Shown here in pieces: positions 55,159 through 64,000 of a stretch of 64,000 nucleotides of DNA (within the stretch, counting starts at the first letter, position 1; every line of letters starts with the position of its first letter). A program made the translations under genes and the position numbers. The notes under the pieces were generated by a model. That model did no database searches, was not told where the DNA came from, and saw only the letters and a list, made by a program, of their open reading frames with translations. Source of the DNA: Ramlibacter ginsenosidimutans (GTDB lineage: Bacteria; Pseudomonadota; Gammaproteobacteria; Burkholderiales; Burkholderiaceae_C); the NCBI RefSeq assembly GCF_042678185.1, contig NZ_JBHUDQ010000021.1; one strand, given 5' to 3'.

Positions 55159-56055
55159 ATGAGCACACGCGCCGCATCGTCCCTGCACGGCATCCGCATC
55201 CTGAGCCTCGCGCTCAACCTGCCCGGGCCGGCGGCGCTCATGCGCTGCCGCCGCATGGGCGCGAGCTGCACGAAGCTGGAGCCGCCCGCGGGCGATCCCA
55301 TGCGCCACTACAACGCCGCCGCGTACACGCAGCTGCACGAAGGCGTGAAGGTCGTGCAGGCGGACCTGAAAACGCCGCAAGGCCAGGAGCTGCTCGAGCG
55401 CGAGTTGCAGCGCACGGACATCCTGCTCACGTCCTTCCGTCCCTCGGCGCTCGAGAAACTCGGGCTCGGGTGGAAGGCCCTGCACTCGCGGCATCCGTCA
55501 TTGAGCCACGTCGCGATCGTCGGCGCGCCTGGTGCGCGGGCCGAGGAGCCGGGGCACGACCTCACCTACCTCGCCGACAACGGACTCGTGCCCGGCCTGG
55601 AGCTGCCGGCCACGCTCTATGCCGACATGGGCGGCTCGCTCATGGCCGCCGAGGCCGTGCTGCAGGCGGCACTGCGCAAGCACGAGCGCTACGCGGGCGG
55701 CGGCGATCCGCACCCCGAAGGCTTGTACCAGGAAGTGGCACTCTCCGATGCGGCGGCCTGGCTCGGCTTGCCGCGCCGCTGGGGACTGACGCAGCCCTCG
55801 GGTGCCGTGGGCGGCGCGCACGCGGGCTACCGGGTCTATGCGTGTGCCGATGGCCGGGTGGCCGTGGCCGCGCTGGAGCCGCACTTCGCGGCCCGCCTGT
55901 GCGCCGCCGCCGGCGTGGCGGCGAGCGACATGGAAACGATGCTGGCGCCCGGCACGCGCGAGGCGATCTCGCGCTTCTTCGCGCAGCGCACGCGCGCCGA
56001 GCTGGACCGACTGGCGTCGGAGCAGGACCTGCCCCTGCACACCATGGCCGGCTGA
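55159..56055 (+). CDS. CaiB/BaiF-like CoA-transferase family III protein, short form
   Basis: 298 residues, shorter than the usual 380-400 of the family. N-terminal block LHGIRILSLALNLPGPAALM, then GASCTKLEPPAGDPMRHYN, KTPQGQELLERELQRTDILL and LYADMGGSLMAAEAVLQAAL, whose Asp is the family's catalytic residue. Proteins of this family move CoA between carboxylic acids or, as alpha-methylacyl-CoA racemase, epimerise acyl-CoAs. The missing length falls in the C-terminal half, so it may be a divergent or partly degraded copy. It follows pobA by 81 bp; a role in aromatic catabolism is only suggested by position. Confidence 0.8.
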   Translation: MSTRAASSLHGIRILSLALNLPGPAALMRCRRMGASCTKLEPPAGDPMRHYNAAAYTQLHEGVKVVQADLKTPQGQELLERELQRTDILLTSFRPSALEKLGLGWKALHSRHPSLSHVAIVGAPGARAEEPGHDLTYLADNGLVPGLELPATLYADMGGSLMAAEAVLQAALRKHERYAGGGDPHPEGLYQEVALSDAAAWLGLPRRWGLTQPSGAVGGAHAGYRVYACADGRVAVAALEPHFAARLCAAAGVAASDMETMLAPGTREAISRFFAQRTRAELDRLASEQDLPLHTMAG

Positions 56056-56058
56056 GGC

Positions 56059-58278
<2,220 letters not shown>

Positions 58279-58360
58279 GGGGGGACCGGGCATTCTAGGG
58301 AGTTCCCGGCCTTGCCACGCGGGCAGGGGTATTCCGCCGGGCCCCAGCGGGCGCCGCGCC

Positions 58361-58807
58361 TCAGCCGCGCGCGTGCTGCACGACGCGATCGAGCAAGGCC
58401 GCCAGCGCCTCCTGCTCGCTGCGGTCGAGGCAGCCGAAGATCTCCTCGTTGCGTCGTGCGATCAGCCGCATCACCTTCTGCCACCAGCGGCGGCCTTCGG
58501 GCGTGAGGCTCAGGACCACGCCGCGCGCATCGGCGTCGCTCGCCTCCTTGCGCACCCAGCCGCGCTCGACCAGCGACTGCGCCGCCCGGCTCGCATGGGC
58601 CTTGTCCAGGTTGGCGCGCGCGGCGAGCTGGTTCACCGACAGCGGCGCGAAGTTGCCGATCGCCGCCAGGCAGCGCGCTTCGCCGACGCCCAGCCCGAGT
58701 TCGCCGGCATAGGCATCGGTGCTCGCCTTGTCGGTGATCTTGTTGACCTGGTGCAGCCGGTAGGTCAGGAACTCGTCCAGCGGCACGCCGCCGCTTCGCG
58801 CCGCCAC
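58361..58807 (-). CDS. MarR-family transcriptional regulator
   Basis: 148 residues with a MarR winged HTH (LSVNQLAARANLDKAHASRA; SLVERGWVRKEASDADARGV; wing DARGVVLSLTPEGRR). MarR proteins repress nearby genes until an aromatic or phenolic ligand binds. GTG start at 58807, preceded by GGAGG at 8 bp. It is the third gene of the operon with the flavin monooxygenase and DUF2783, whose promoter carries two matching palindromes, so it is probably the operon's own repressor. Confidence 0.9.
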   Translation of the reverse strand: MAARSGGVPLDEFLTYRLHQVNKITDKASTDAYAGELGLGVGEARCLAAIGNFAPLSVNQLAARANLDKAHASRAAQSLVERGWVRKEASDADARGVVLSLTPEGRRWWQKVMRLIARRNEEIFGCLDRSEQEALAALLDRVVQHARG

Positions 58808-58810
58808 CGC

Positions 58811-58993
58811 TCAATCCTCCAGGCAGCGATCGCGCGAGCGGGCGATGAGGGCCAGCACCTCGTCGGCATCGGGCGCCCGCGCCATGAGCGCCAGGACGAC
58901 CATGCCGAGCAGCAACTCGCTGCGATCCTGGCCGACGTCGCCGAGCGCGTGGCACAGGGCGCTGTAGCTGCGATCGAGATCGGATTCGTTCAT
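58811..58993 (-). CDS. DUF2783 domain protein
   Basis: 60 residues, MNESDLDRSYSALCHALGDV through LALIARSRDRCLED, acidic and helical. DUF2783 proteins are encoded beside MhpA-like flavin monooxygenases in Burkholderiales, as here. The ATG overlaps the monooxygenase stop (ATGA) and the stop lies 3 bp before the MarR GTG. Function unknown; a small accessory subunit of the monooxygenase is a plausible guess. Confidence 0.85.
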   Translation of the reverse strand: MNESDLDRSYSALCHALGDVGQDRSELLLGMVVLALMARAPDADEVLALIARSRDRCLED

Positions 58994-60573
58994 GGACGGA
59001 TTCCCTTTTCGCGCAAGCAGGCCAGCAGCGGCGCGGGATCCAGCCCGCGCCAGCGGCCCATCACATAGCCGTCCGGGCGCACCAGCACCAGGCCCGTGGC
59101 CGCGGCATCGGGCAAGCCATAGCGCGAGCGCGCCTGGCCCTGGGCATCCGCCTCCGGCGCGATGTCCAGCACGCCGACGCCGTGGGTCGCGAGCTCGGCG
59201 ACAGCATGGGGCATGGCGCCGTCGCCGAAGACGAGGCAGACGAAGTCCGTGCCGAAGCACTGGGTGAGGTGGAAGTCGCCCTGCGGCCCCTGCAGCAGCG
59301 CCTCGGGCGCTGGCTGGCCCGGCGCCGCCTGGCCATCGCGCCAGGCGCCCTCTTCGGTTCCGTTCAGCACCGACCCGGTGTACGCGATCGGCGCCGATTG
59401 CCGCGGGTTGATCAGGGAGCGCACGCCCGGTTCATCCAGCGCGAGCCGCAGCGTGGCTTCGCGCATGAGGCGGAAAGCGAAATCCGGTGGCGCCATGAAC
59501 TCCGTGCTCTTGGCGCCGTACGCCAGGTTCTCGCGCGTCGCGTGCACGCGCTCCTGCGAGTACGAGTCCAGCAGCGCCTCCGGTGCCCCGCCCTGCAGCA
59601 CCAGCGCGAGCTTCCATGCGAGATTGGCAGCGTCGTCCAGCCCCGAATTCAGGCCCCGCACACCGAAGATCGGCACCAGGTGCGCGGCGTCTCCCGCGAA
59701 CAGCACGCGGCCATGGCGGTACGAGCCCAGCGTCAGGCACTTCGCGTTGTACATCGACGCCCACAGCATTTCCCAGGGCGCATCCTCGCCGATCATGGTG
59801 AGATGGCTCTGCACCCGCGGCATGATGTTCTGCGGCGCGAGCGCCTCCTGCGCATCGTCGCCGTCGCGCAGCTGGTAATCGATGCGCCACACGTCGTCGG
59901 GTTGCCGGTGCATCAGCAGGGTCGATCCGGGGTTGGATGGCGGGTCGAACCACGCGAGGCGTTCGACCGGCCGCTTCGACTTCTGCACGATGTCGACGAT
60001 CACGTAGCGGCCCTCGTACTGCGTGCCCTCCAGCGCGAGCCCGAGCTGGTCGCGCACGGTGCTGCGGCCGCCGTCGCACGCCACGAGCCAGCCGGCGCGG
60101 ATGCGCTGCGGCCCGTCCGGCCCCTCGACCTCGACCTCGACCCCCTCCGCCGCGGGAAGGACGCGCGTGACGCGCGTGCTCCATGCGACCTGCGTGAGCT
60201 CCGGCACGCGCTGCAGCGCGTCGTGCACGAAGGCCTCGACGTGGTACTGCTGGATGTTGACCATGGGCGCGAAGCGCTCGGTCGGCTCGCTGGGCATGCG
60301 GAAGTGGAGCACCTCGCGGTCCCGCCAGTAGCTGCGCCCGCCGGTCCAGGGCAAGGCCTTGCGCGCCAGCGCCTCGCCGGCGCCCGCGGTCCAGAGAATC
60401 TCCTGGGAGCGCCGCGAGATGCAGATCGCGCGGCTGCCGGTGCAATAGCCCTCGTCCGCCTCGACGACCAGGCTGCGCACGCCGTGGCGCGCCAGCAGCG
60501 CCGCGACCGACAGGCCCACCGGCCCGCCGCCGGCCACGAGCACCGGAATTTCCTGCGGCAAGGATGTCGCCAC
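58990..60573 (-). CDS. FAD-dependent aromatic monooxygenase (MhpA/PheA-like)
   Basis: 527 residues. FAD-binding motif VLVAGGGPVGLSVAALLARH, DG motif GWLVACDGGRSTVRDQLG, and GD motif VLFAGDAAHLVPIFGVRGLN, followed by a thioredoxin-like C-terminal domain (TGLVLVRPDGYVMGRWRG). The family hydroxylates phenolic rings using NAD(P)H and O2; 3-(3-hydroxyphenyl)propionate hydroxylase is a known relative, but the substrate here is not determined. Start GTG 60573, preceded by AAAGGAG; an ATG at 60600 would lie within the promoter. First gene of the operon with DUF2783 and MarR. Confidence 0.88.
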   Translation of the reverse strand: MATSLPQEIPVLVAGGGPVGLSVAALLARHGVRSLVVEADEGYCTGSRAICISRRSQEILWTAGAGEALARKALPWTGGRSYWRDREVLHFRMPSEPTERFAPMVNIQQYHVEAFVHDALQRVPELTQVAWSTRVTRVLPAAEGVEVEVEGPDGPQRIRAGWLVACDGGRSTVRDQLGLALEGTQYEGRYVIVDIVQKSKRPVERLAWFDPPSNPGSTLLMHRQPDDVWRIDYQLRDGDDAQEALAPQNIMPRVQSHLTMIGEDAPWEMLWASMYNAKCLTLGSYRHGRVLFAGDAAHLVPIFGVRGLNSGLDDAANLAWKLALVLQGGAPEALLDSYSQERVHATRENLAYGAKSTEFMAPPDFAFRLMREATLRLALDEPGVRSLINPRQSAPIAYTGSVLNGTEEGAWRDGQAAPGQPAPEALLQGPQGDFHLTQCFGTDFVCLVFGDGAMPHAVAELATHGVGVLDIAPEADAQGQARSRYGLPDAAATGLVLVRPDGYVMGRWRGLDPAPLLACLREKGIRP

Positions 60574-60587
60574 GCCTGCTCCTTTTG

Positions 60588-60629
60588 GTTGCGGGCGCAA
60601 CTATAGCGCCGGATCGTTGCGCGCGCAAC
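60588..60629 (-). promoter_or_regulatory. Promoter with two MarR-type palindromes for the monooxygenase operon
   Basis: GTTGCGCGCGCAAC (60616-60629) and GTTGCGGGCGCAAC (60588-60601) are 14-bp palindromes (the second has one central mismatch), centres 28 bp apart. On the minus strand TTGCGC (-35, 60628-60623) and TATAGT (-10, 60605-60600) are spaced by exactly 17 bp, so one palindrome covers the -35 and the other begins at the -10. Repressor binding would block RNA polymerase. Confidence 0.82.
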
Positions 60630-60656
60630 CAACCGGCGGAGGCGGGTACCGGCCCG

Positions 60657-60962
60657 TCAGCGGTTCGGGTCTTTCGGCAGGTGACCGCGTGCGGCCTCGA
60701 GCTCCCACGGGCTGTCCTCGACGTTCGGGCCGTCGGGGTAGGAGGCGGGTCCCTTAGCGATGCCCGGACGCGGCCGGGCCCCGGGGACGCCGGCGGGCAC
60801 CTGCGCACCCGCGTCGTCCAGCACGCCGCCGGCGCCGGCCGCCGGCTCGCGCGCTTGCTGGACCTTGTCGCCCAGCGTCTTGTTGCCGCAGCCGTCGGCG
60901 TTGCCGTGGTTCTCGTTGCCGCCGAGGTCGTCTTCCGGGCCGATGCTGGTTTCAGTGCTCAT
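60657..60962 (-). CDS. Small conserved protein of unknown function
   Basis: 101 residues, Gly/Pro/Asn-rich and predicted disordered (MSTETSIGPEDDLGGNENHG; ending WELEAARGHLPKDPNR). No named family is recognised. The composition and the DDLGGNENHGNADG stretch suggest a stress-type hydrophilic protein. The codon pattern has strong third-position GC, supporting a real gene. Neighbours: the promoter of the monooxygenase operon upstream (same strand), DUF924 divergent. Confidence 0.65.
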   Translation of the reverse strand: MSTETSIGPEDDLGGNENHGNADGCGNKTLGDKVQQAREPAAGAGGVLDDAGAQVPAGVPGARPRPGIAKGPASYPDGPNVEDSPWELEAARGHLPKDPNR

Positions 60963-61091
60963 GCAACCAATCTAGGCGCGGGCCGGCGACGGTTCTGCAA
61001 GCAGGGTGGCCGGGGGCCTGTAGGAGGCGGCTGCTGCGGCGGACCGCCACCTGCAGCGCTCGCGTGAACGCCGCTGCCGTATGCTTGCTCC

Positions 61092-61637
61092 ATGCTGCGC
61101 GACGCTACGCCCGCCGCAGTCGTCCAGTTCTGGCGCGAGGCCGGGCCCCGCCGCTGGTTCCGGCAGGACACTGCGTTCGACGCCCTCTTCCGCTCGCGCT
61201 TCCTCGATGCACACGAGGAAGCCGCCGCCGGCCGGCTTCCGTCCTGGGCGGATTCGCCCGAAGGAGCACTCGCGCTGGTCCTGCTGCTGGACCAGTTTCC
61301 GCGCAACGCCTTCCGCGGCACGCCCCGGATGTATGCGACCGACGCACTGGCCCGCGCCGCGGCCGGCACGGCGATCGCGGCGGGACACGACCTGCGCGTG
61401 GAGGCGCAGCTGCGGCAGTTCTTCTACCTGCCGTTCATGCACTCGGAGGACCTGGCCGACCTGGATCGCTGCTGCGCGCTGATGGAGCCGCTGGGAGGCG
61501 AGAACCTGCGCTACGCGCGCCACCATCGCGACATCGTGGCGCGCTTCGGCCGTTTCCCGCACCGCAACGCGGTGCTGGGGCGCGAGAGCACGCCGGAGGA
61601 AGAGCGCTTTCTCGCCGAAGGCGGTTTTCGCGCCTGA
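61092..61637 (+). CDS. DUF924 family protein
   Basis: 181 residues, typical DUF924 length. Family blocks VVQFWREAGPRRWFRQDTAF, LALVLLLDQFPRNAFRGTPR and RQFFYLPFMHSEDLADLDR are present; the fold is helical and TPR-like. Function unknown. It stands alone and is convergent with the cyclase-like gene, with 12 bp between the stops. Confidence 0.92.
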   Translation: MLRDATPAAVVQFWREAGPRRWFRQDTAFDALFRSRFLDAHEEAAAGRLPSWADSPEGALALVLLLDQFPRNAFRGTPRMYATDALARAAAGTAIAAGHDLRVEAQLRQFFYLPFMHSEDLADLDRCCALMEPLGGENLRYARHHRDIVARFGRFPHRNAVLGRESTPEEERFLAEGGFRA

Positions 61638-61649
61638 GCGCAGCCGCGG

Positions 61650-62276
61650 TCAGCAGGGGATGTCGATGGCGTCCGGCTCGGATTCCAGGGCGAGCGTGGA
61701 GAGATCCAGCTCCGAATCCTCGAAGTCGGGCGCATCGCTGTCGACGTGCAGCCGCACCCGGCCGGCGTCGGGCCCGTAAGCCTCGGGCGAGATCACGATG
61801 CCACCCACGGATGCGCCGGCGGCGACGTAGGCCGCGCGTTCCGTCTGCCGGCCCAGCGGCGTGCACCACAGCCGGCCCTGCGCCCGGAAATAGGCCAGCG
61901 TGCAGACTCCGCTCACCACACCGATGCGCAGCGCCAGGCCCTCCGCGGCCCGCTGCAGCTCGATGGTCATGCGCACCGCGGCGCCCGGGTTCTCGAAGGT
62001 GGCCAGCGCCGCGTCCTGCTGGTACGGATCCAGGCGGCCGTGGTGGCGCGCATTGAGCTCCTGCAACTGGGTGTGGAAACGCGCCATGGCGTCGCTCGCC
62101 TCGGCGGAGCCCGCGCTCAGGTCTGCGTGGACCAGCGTCAGGTGGCGCTGCTCGAAGCGGATGGTGTCCCGCTCGGGCCCGAGGAAGAGGTTCTTCCACA
62201 CCACGGCGGGCAGCTGGTGCAGCACCTTGTCGGACAGCGCTTCCAGCCACAGCGCGCGCTCCTCGTTCGATTCCAT
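61650..62276 (-). CDS. Stand-alone class III cyclase-like protein with a partly degenerate active site
   Basis: 208 residues. It is recognisable from FEQRHLTLVHADLSAGSA, PYQQDAALATFENPGAAVRM, LRIGVVSGVCTLAYFRAQG and ERAAYVAAGASVGGIVISPE. Metal-type Asp residues are kept (Asp52 in HADL; Asp88 in QQDAALATF), but the transition-state Asn/Arg pair reads Glu/Tyr in QTERAAYVA. A cyclase with altered chemistry or a nucleotide-binding pseudoenzyme are both possible. It lacks a sensor or HTH. Start ATG 62276 with GGAGCGAG close upstream. The 86-bp gap on its promoter side holds an inverted repeat (62323-62343). Confidence 0.72.
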   Translation of the reverse strand: MESNEERALWLEALSDKVLHQLPAVVWKNLFLGPERDTIRFEQRHLTLVHADLSAGSAEASDAMARFHTQLQELNARHHGRLDPYQQDAALATFENPGAAVRMTIELQRAAEGLALRIGVVSGVCTLAYFRAQGRLWCTPLGRQTERAAYVAAGASVGGIVISPEAYGPDAGRVRLHVDSDAPDFEDSELDLSTLALESEPDAIDIPC

Positions 62277-62361
62277 CTCGCTCCATCTCCGGTAACGAGA
62301 TGAAACCACGTACTCAGCCGCGCGGCAGTAAGAAAAACTGCCGAGGTTCTAGGAAATTTAC

Positions 62362-63171
62362 TTAGCTTCCGCCCGCGGAACGGCGGGCCGGCTTGGCAGC
62401 AAGCTCCAGTTCCACCCAGGCCGGCGCGTGGTCGCTGGCCTTCTCCTCGCCACGCACCCAGCGGTCCACGCCCGCCGCGCGCAACGCGGGAGCGAGCTTG
62501 CGATTGAGCAGCAGGTGGTCGATGCGCAGTCCCGAGTTGTGCTGCCAGTGCTGCCGGAAGTAGTCCCAGAACGTGTAGATCGGCTCCTCCGGATGCAGGT
62601 GCCGGATCGCATCGGTCCAGCCCTGGGCCAGCAGGCGCTCCCAGCACGCACGGCTCTCGGGCTGCAGCAGCGCGTCCTTGCGCCAGGAGCGCGGGTTGTA
62701 GATGTCGAAGTCGGTGGGTACGACGTTGAAATCGCCGCAGAGGATCACGGGATGCGCAGCGTCGACCAGCGAACGCGCATGCACGATCAGCCGCTCGAAC
62801 CACGCGAGCTTGTAGTCGAACTTGGGGCCCGGCTGCGGATTGCCATTGGGCAGGTACAGGCAGGCGACGATCACGCCGTTGACCGCGGCTTCGAGATAGC
62901 GGCTCTGGTCGTCCGATGCATCGCCTGGGAGTTCCCGGCGGACCTCCACCGGCTGCACGCCGCGCGCGAGGATCGCCACGCCATTCCACGAACGCTGCCC
63001 CTTCCACAAGGGGTGATAGCCGGCGTCGAGGATCTCGCGTTCCGGAAAGCCTTCCTGCAGTGCCTTCAGTTCCTGCAGGCACGCGACGTCGGGCTGTTCG
63101 CGCTCGAGCCACCGCAGCAGGTGCGGCAGCCGCGTCTTGACGCCGTTGACATTGAAGGTCGCGATTTTCAT
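62362..63171 (-). CDS. xthA: Exodeoxyribonuclease III
   Basis: 269 residues, the usual size of ExoIII. MKIATFNVNGVKTRLPHLLR, CLQELKALQEGFPEREILD (metal Glu), VACLYLPNGNPQPGPKFDYK, CGDFNVVPTDFDIYNPRSW (Asp/Asn) and ASDHAPAWVELE (catalytic Asp/His) are present. It is the main AP endonuclease of base-excision repair and a 3'-5' exonuclease. The start is ATG 63171; the longer frame upstream is not homologous. Single gene. Confidence 0.95.
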   Translation of the reverse strand: MKIATFNVNGVKTRLPHLLRWLEREQPDVACLQELKALQEGFPEREILDAGYHPLWKGQRSWNGVAILARGVQPVEVRRELPGDASDDQSRYLEAAVNGVIVACLYLPNGNPQPGPKFDYKLAWFERLIVHARSLVDAAHPVILCGDFNVVPTDFDIYNPRSWRKDALLQPESRACWERLLAQGWTDAIRHLHPEEPIYTFWDYFRQHWQHNSGLRIDHLLLNRKLAPALRAAGVDRWVRGEEKASDHAPAWVELELAAKPARRSAGGS

Positions 63172-63245
63172 GGGCGACCCGATCCTACAGAACACCGCCG
63201 CGCGCGGGCTTAGATTGCCCGCAGCAACACCCCAGGAGCACACCC

Positions 63246-63479
63246 ATGCCGAACGCCAAGGACAACGCGAAAGCCAGCGGAGACGTCCATTTGCCCGAAA
63301 TCGAGGACGAGGTCGGAAGCCCGGCCGGAAAGCCGGTCGCCGAAGGCGCCGAAGGAGGCCCGCCGGACGCCGAGTTCAGCCGCGACGTGCACGGCCAGGG
63401 CCGCGTCGGCAAGCGCGTCGAGGAAGCCGGCATCCTCAAGGACAAGGATGCGCCCGGCCTCGGCAGCGACAAGCCCTGA
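63246..63479 (+). CDS. Small hydrophilic protein of unknown function
   Basis: 77 residues, very rich in Gly, Asp, Glu and Lys (MPNAKDNAKASGDVHLPEIE; VEEAGILKDKDAPGLGSDKP), predicted disordered. A GGAGCACACCC stretch precedes the ATG, giving plausible translation. It is adjacent, tail to tail without a gap, to another small protein at 63480. Similar short stress-type proteins occur in Comamonadaceae, from memory; no family assigned. Confidence 0.65.
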   Translation: MPNAKDNAKASGDVHLPEIEDEVGSPAGKPVAEGAEGGPPDAEFSRDVHGQGRVGKRVEEAGILKDKDAPGLGSDKP

Positions 63480-63698
63480 TCACGGCTTGGCCCGGCTGCG
63501 GCGGAACGCTTCCGCGCCGCCGCTGCCGCCGCCGTCGGGAAAATCGTGCGCGTCCAGTTTCTTCTTCGTCCTGGCGCCCTGCGGCGCTTCGACGATGGTG
63601 CTGGCCGAGTTCTCGCCGTGGTCCGGCTTCGCGGGGGTCGAGGAGGTCGGCCGCTCGCCCAGGCGGGCACGGCTCGTTCGGGTATCGCGGGACTTCAT
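63480..63698 (-). CDS. Small basic protein of unknown function
   Basis: 72 residues, Arg/Lys/Ser-rich (MKSRDTRTSRARLGERPTSS; KKLDAHDFPDGGGSGGAEAF). The Gly-rich middle and basic ends suggest a disordered or nucleic-acid-interacting peptide. The frame is closed exactly against the stop of the opposing gene. No family is recognised, and it could be spurious, though the KKLDAHDFPD block looks like a conserved motif. Confidence 0.5.
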   Translation of the reverse strand: MKSRDTRTSRARLGERPTSSTPAKPDHGENSASTIVEAPQGARTKKKLDAHDFPDGGGSGGAEAFRRSRAKP

Positions 63699-63749
63699 GG
63701 CGCAAACTTAAATCCCCGGCGCGTTGCGGCGCTGTCGGACAAGCCCGCG

Positions 63750-64000
63750 ATGCATGCCGTCCCTCTCCTCTTCGCTTCGCTGCTGCTCGCAGCGACAGCG
63801 CACGCGCGCGCACAGCCAGCCGACCCGCTCAAGTCGCCGGCGTGCGGCGCCGCGCTCGCGCAGCTGCAGGCCGCCCGCGACAAACATGCCGCCCCGGCGC
63901 ACGTCGAAGCGCTGCGCAGCGCCGCGGCCACCACCTGCCTGGGCCAACCCGACCCGCCCGGCCCGCGCAGGGCCGGGGGGACCCGGCGCAAGGGGGTGCC
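63750..64000 (+). CDS. Putative exported protein, 3' end beyond the window
   Basis: At least 83 codons open to the right edge. The N-terminus MHAVPLLFASLLLAATAHAR is a signal peptide with likely cleavage after ATAHA or ARA. Mature part: ADPLKSPACGAALAQLQAAR, with Cys at about 32 and 63 that could form a disulfide. No family recognised. The end of the visible part is Arg/Gly-rich. Divergent from the small gene at 63480. Confidence 0.55.
   Translation, partial: MHAVPLLFASLLLAATAHARAQPADPLKSPACGAALAQLQAARDKHAAPAHVEALRSAAATTCLGQPDPPGPRRAGGTRRKGV

Noticed and set aside
62323..62343. Inverted repeat CGGCAG-N9-CTGCCG downstream of xthA as a terminator
   Set aside because: The T run lies in the loop and not after the stem, so it does not fit an intrinsic terminator; an operator role for the cyclase-like gene is possible but unsupported.

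Overview
The window is high-GC bacterial DNA with dense, short-spaced genes. Gene content and protein sequences (rimP-nusA-infB, holC next to pepA, lptFG, a CysB-type regulator, a cysTWA sulfate operon, pobA with a divergent IclR regulator) point to a betaproteobacterium of the order Burkholderiales, most likely family Comamonadaceae (Ramlibacter/Variovorax-like). The order is well supported; the family is inference, since no rRNA is present. There is no CRISPR array, prophage or transposase.

Layout. 1-3.4 kb: end of the rimP-nusA-infB operon (minus strand; infB is cut by the window edge), with a promoter and an intrinsic terminator immediately upstream that look like a leader attenuator. 3.7-5.7 kb: a selenium-binding/methanethiol-oxidase protein coupled to a membrane protein. 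5.7-11.4 kb: a complete YejABEF-type peptide importer operon. 11.4-16 kb: fabI, a large PLP amino-acid decarboxylase, and an NfeD/SPFH pair. 16-19.2 kb: the most accessory-looking stretch: a small unknown protein, an HTH regulator fused to a degenerate class III cyclase domain, a cluster of TAGAC/GTCTA boxes, a serine recombinase with Thr at the catalytic position, and tRNA-Ser(GGA). 19.2-28 kb: two hybrid histidine kinases, one with about twelve tandem 92-residue HAMP-like repeats encoded by near-identical 276-bp DNA repeats. 28-36.5 kb: a branched-chain amino-acid binding protein, holC, pepA, lptFG, cbiX, cysB and an aminotransferase. 36.6-45.4 kb: a Rieske protein, hrpA, two tandem membrane proteins with degenerate GGDEF domains, and argA. 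45.6-53 kb: hydrolase/esterase pair, dsbB, the sulfate ABC transporter and a peroxiredoxin. 53-60.6 kb: an IclR regulator and pobA, a CoA-transferase-like protein, a YgiQ radical-SAM protein, and a MarR/DUF2783/flavin monooxygenase operon. 60.6-64 kb: small conserved proteins, DUF924, a second degenerate cyclase-domain protein and xthA.

Functional themes. Sulfur assimilation recurs: cysB sits beside cbiX (siroheme metallation, needed by sulfite reductase), the sulfate importer is at 48-52 kb, and the methanethiol-oxidase homologue is at 3.7 kb. Aromatic metabolism is represented by pobA and the MhpA-like monooxygenase, each with recognisable operator palindromes. Signalling proteins that keep a catalytic fold but have lost catalytic residues occur four times (two cyclase-like, two GGDEF-like). 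Short palindromic repeats occur between cysT and cysW and, unusually, in frame inside hrpA and the ygiQ-like gene.
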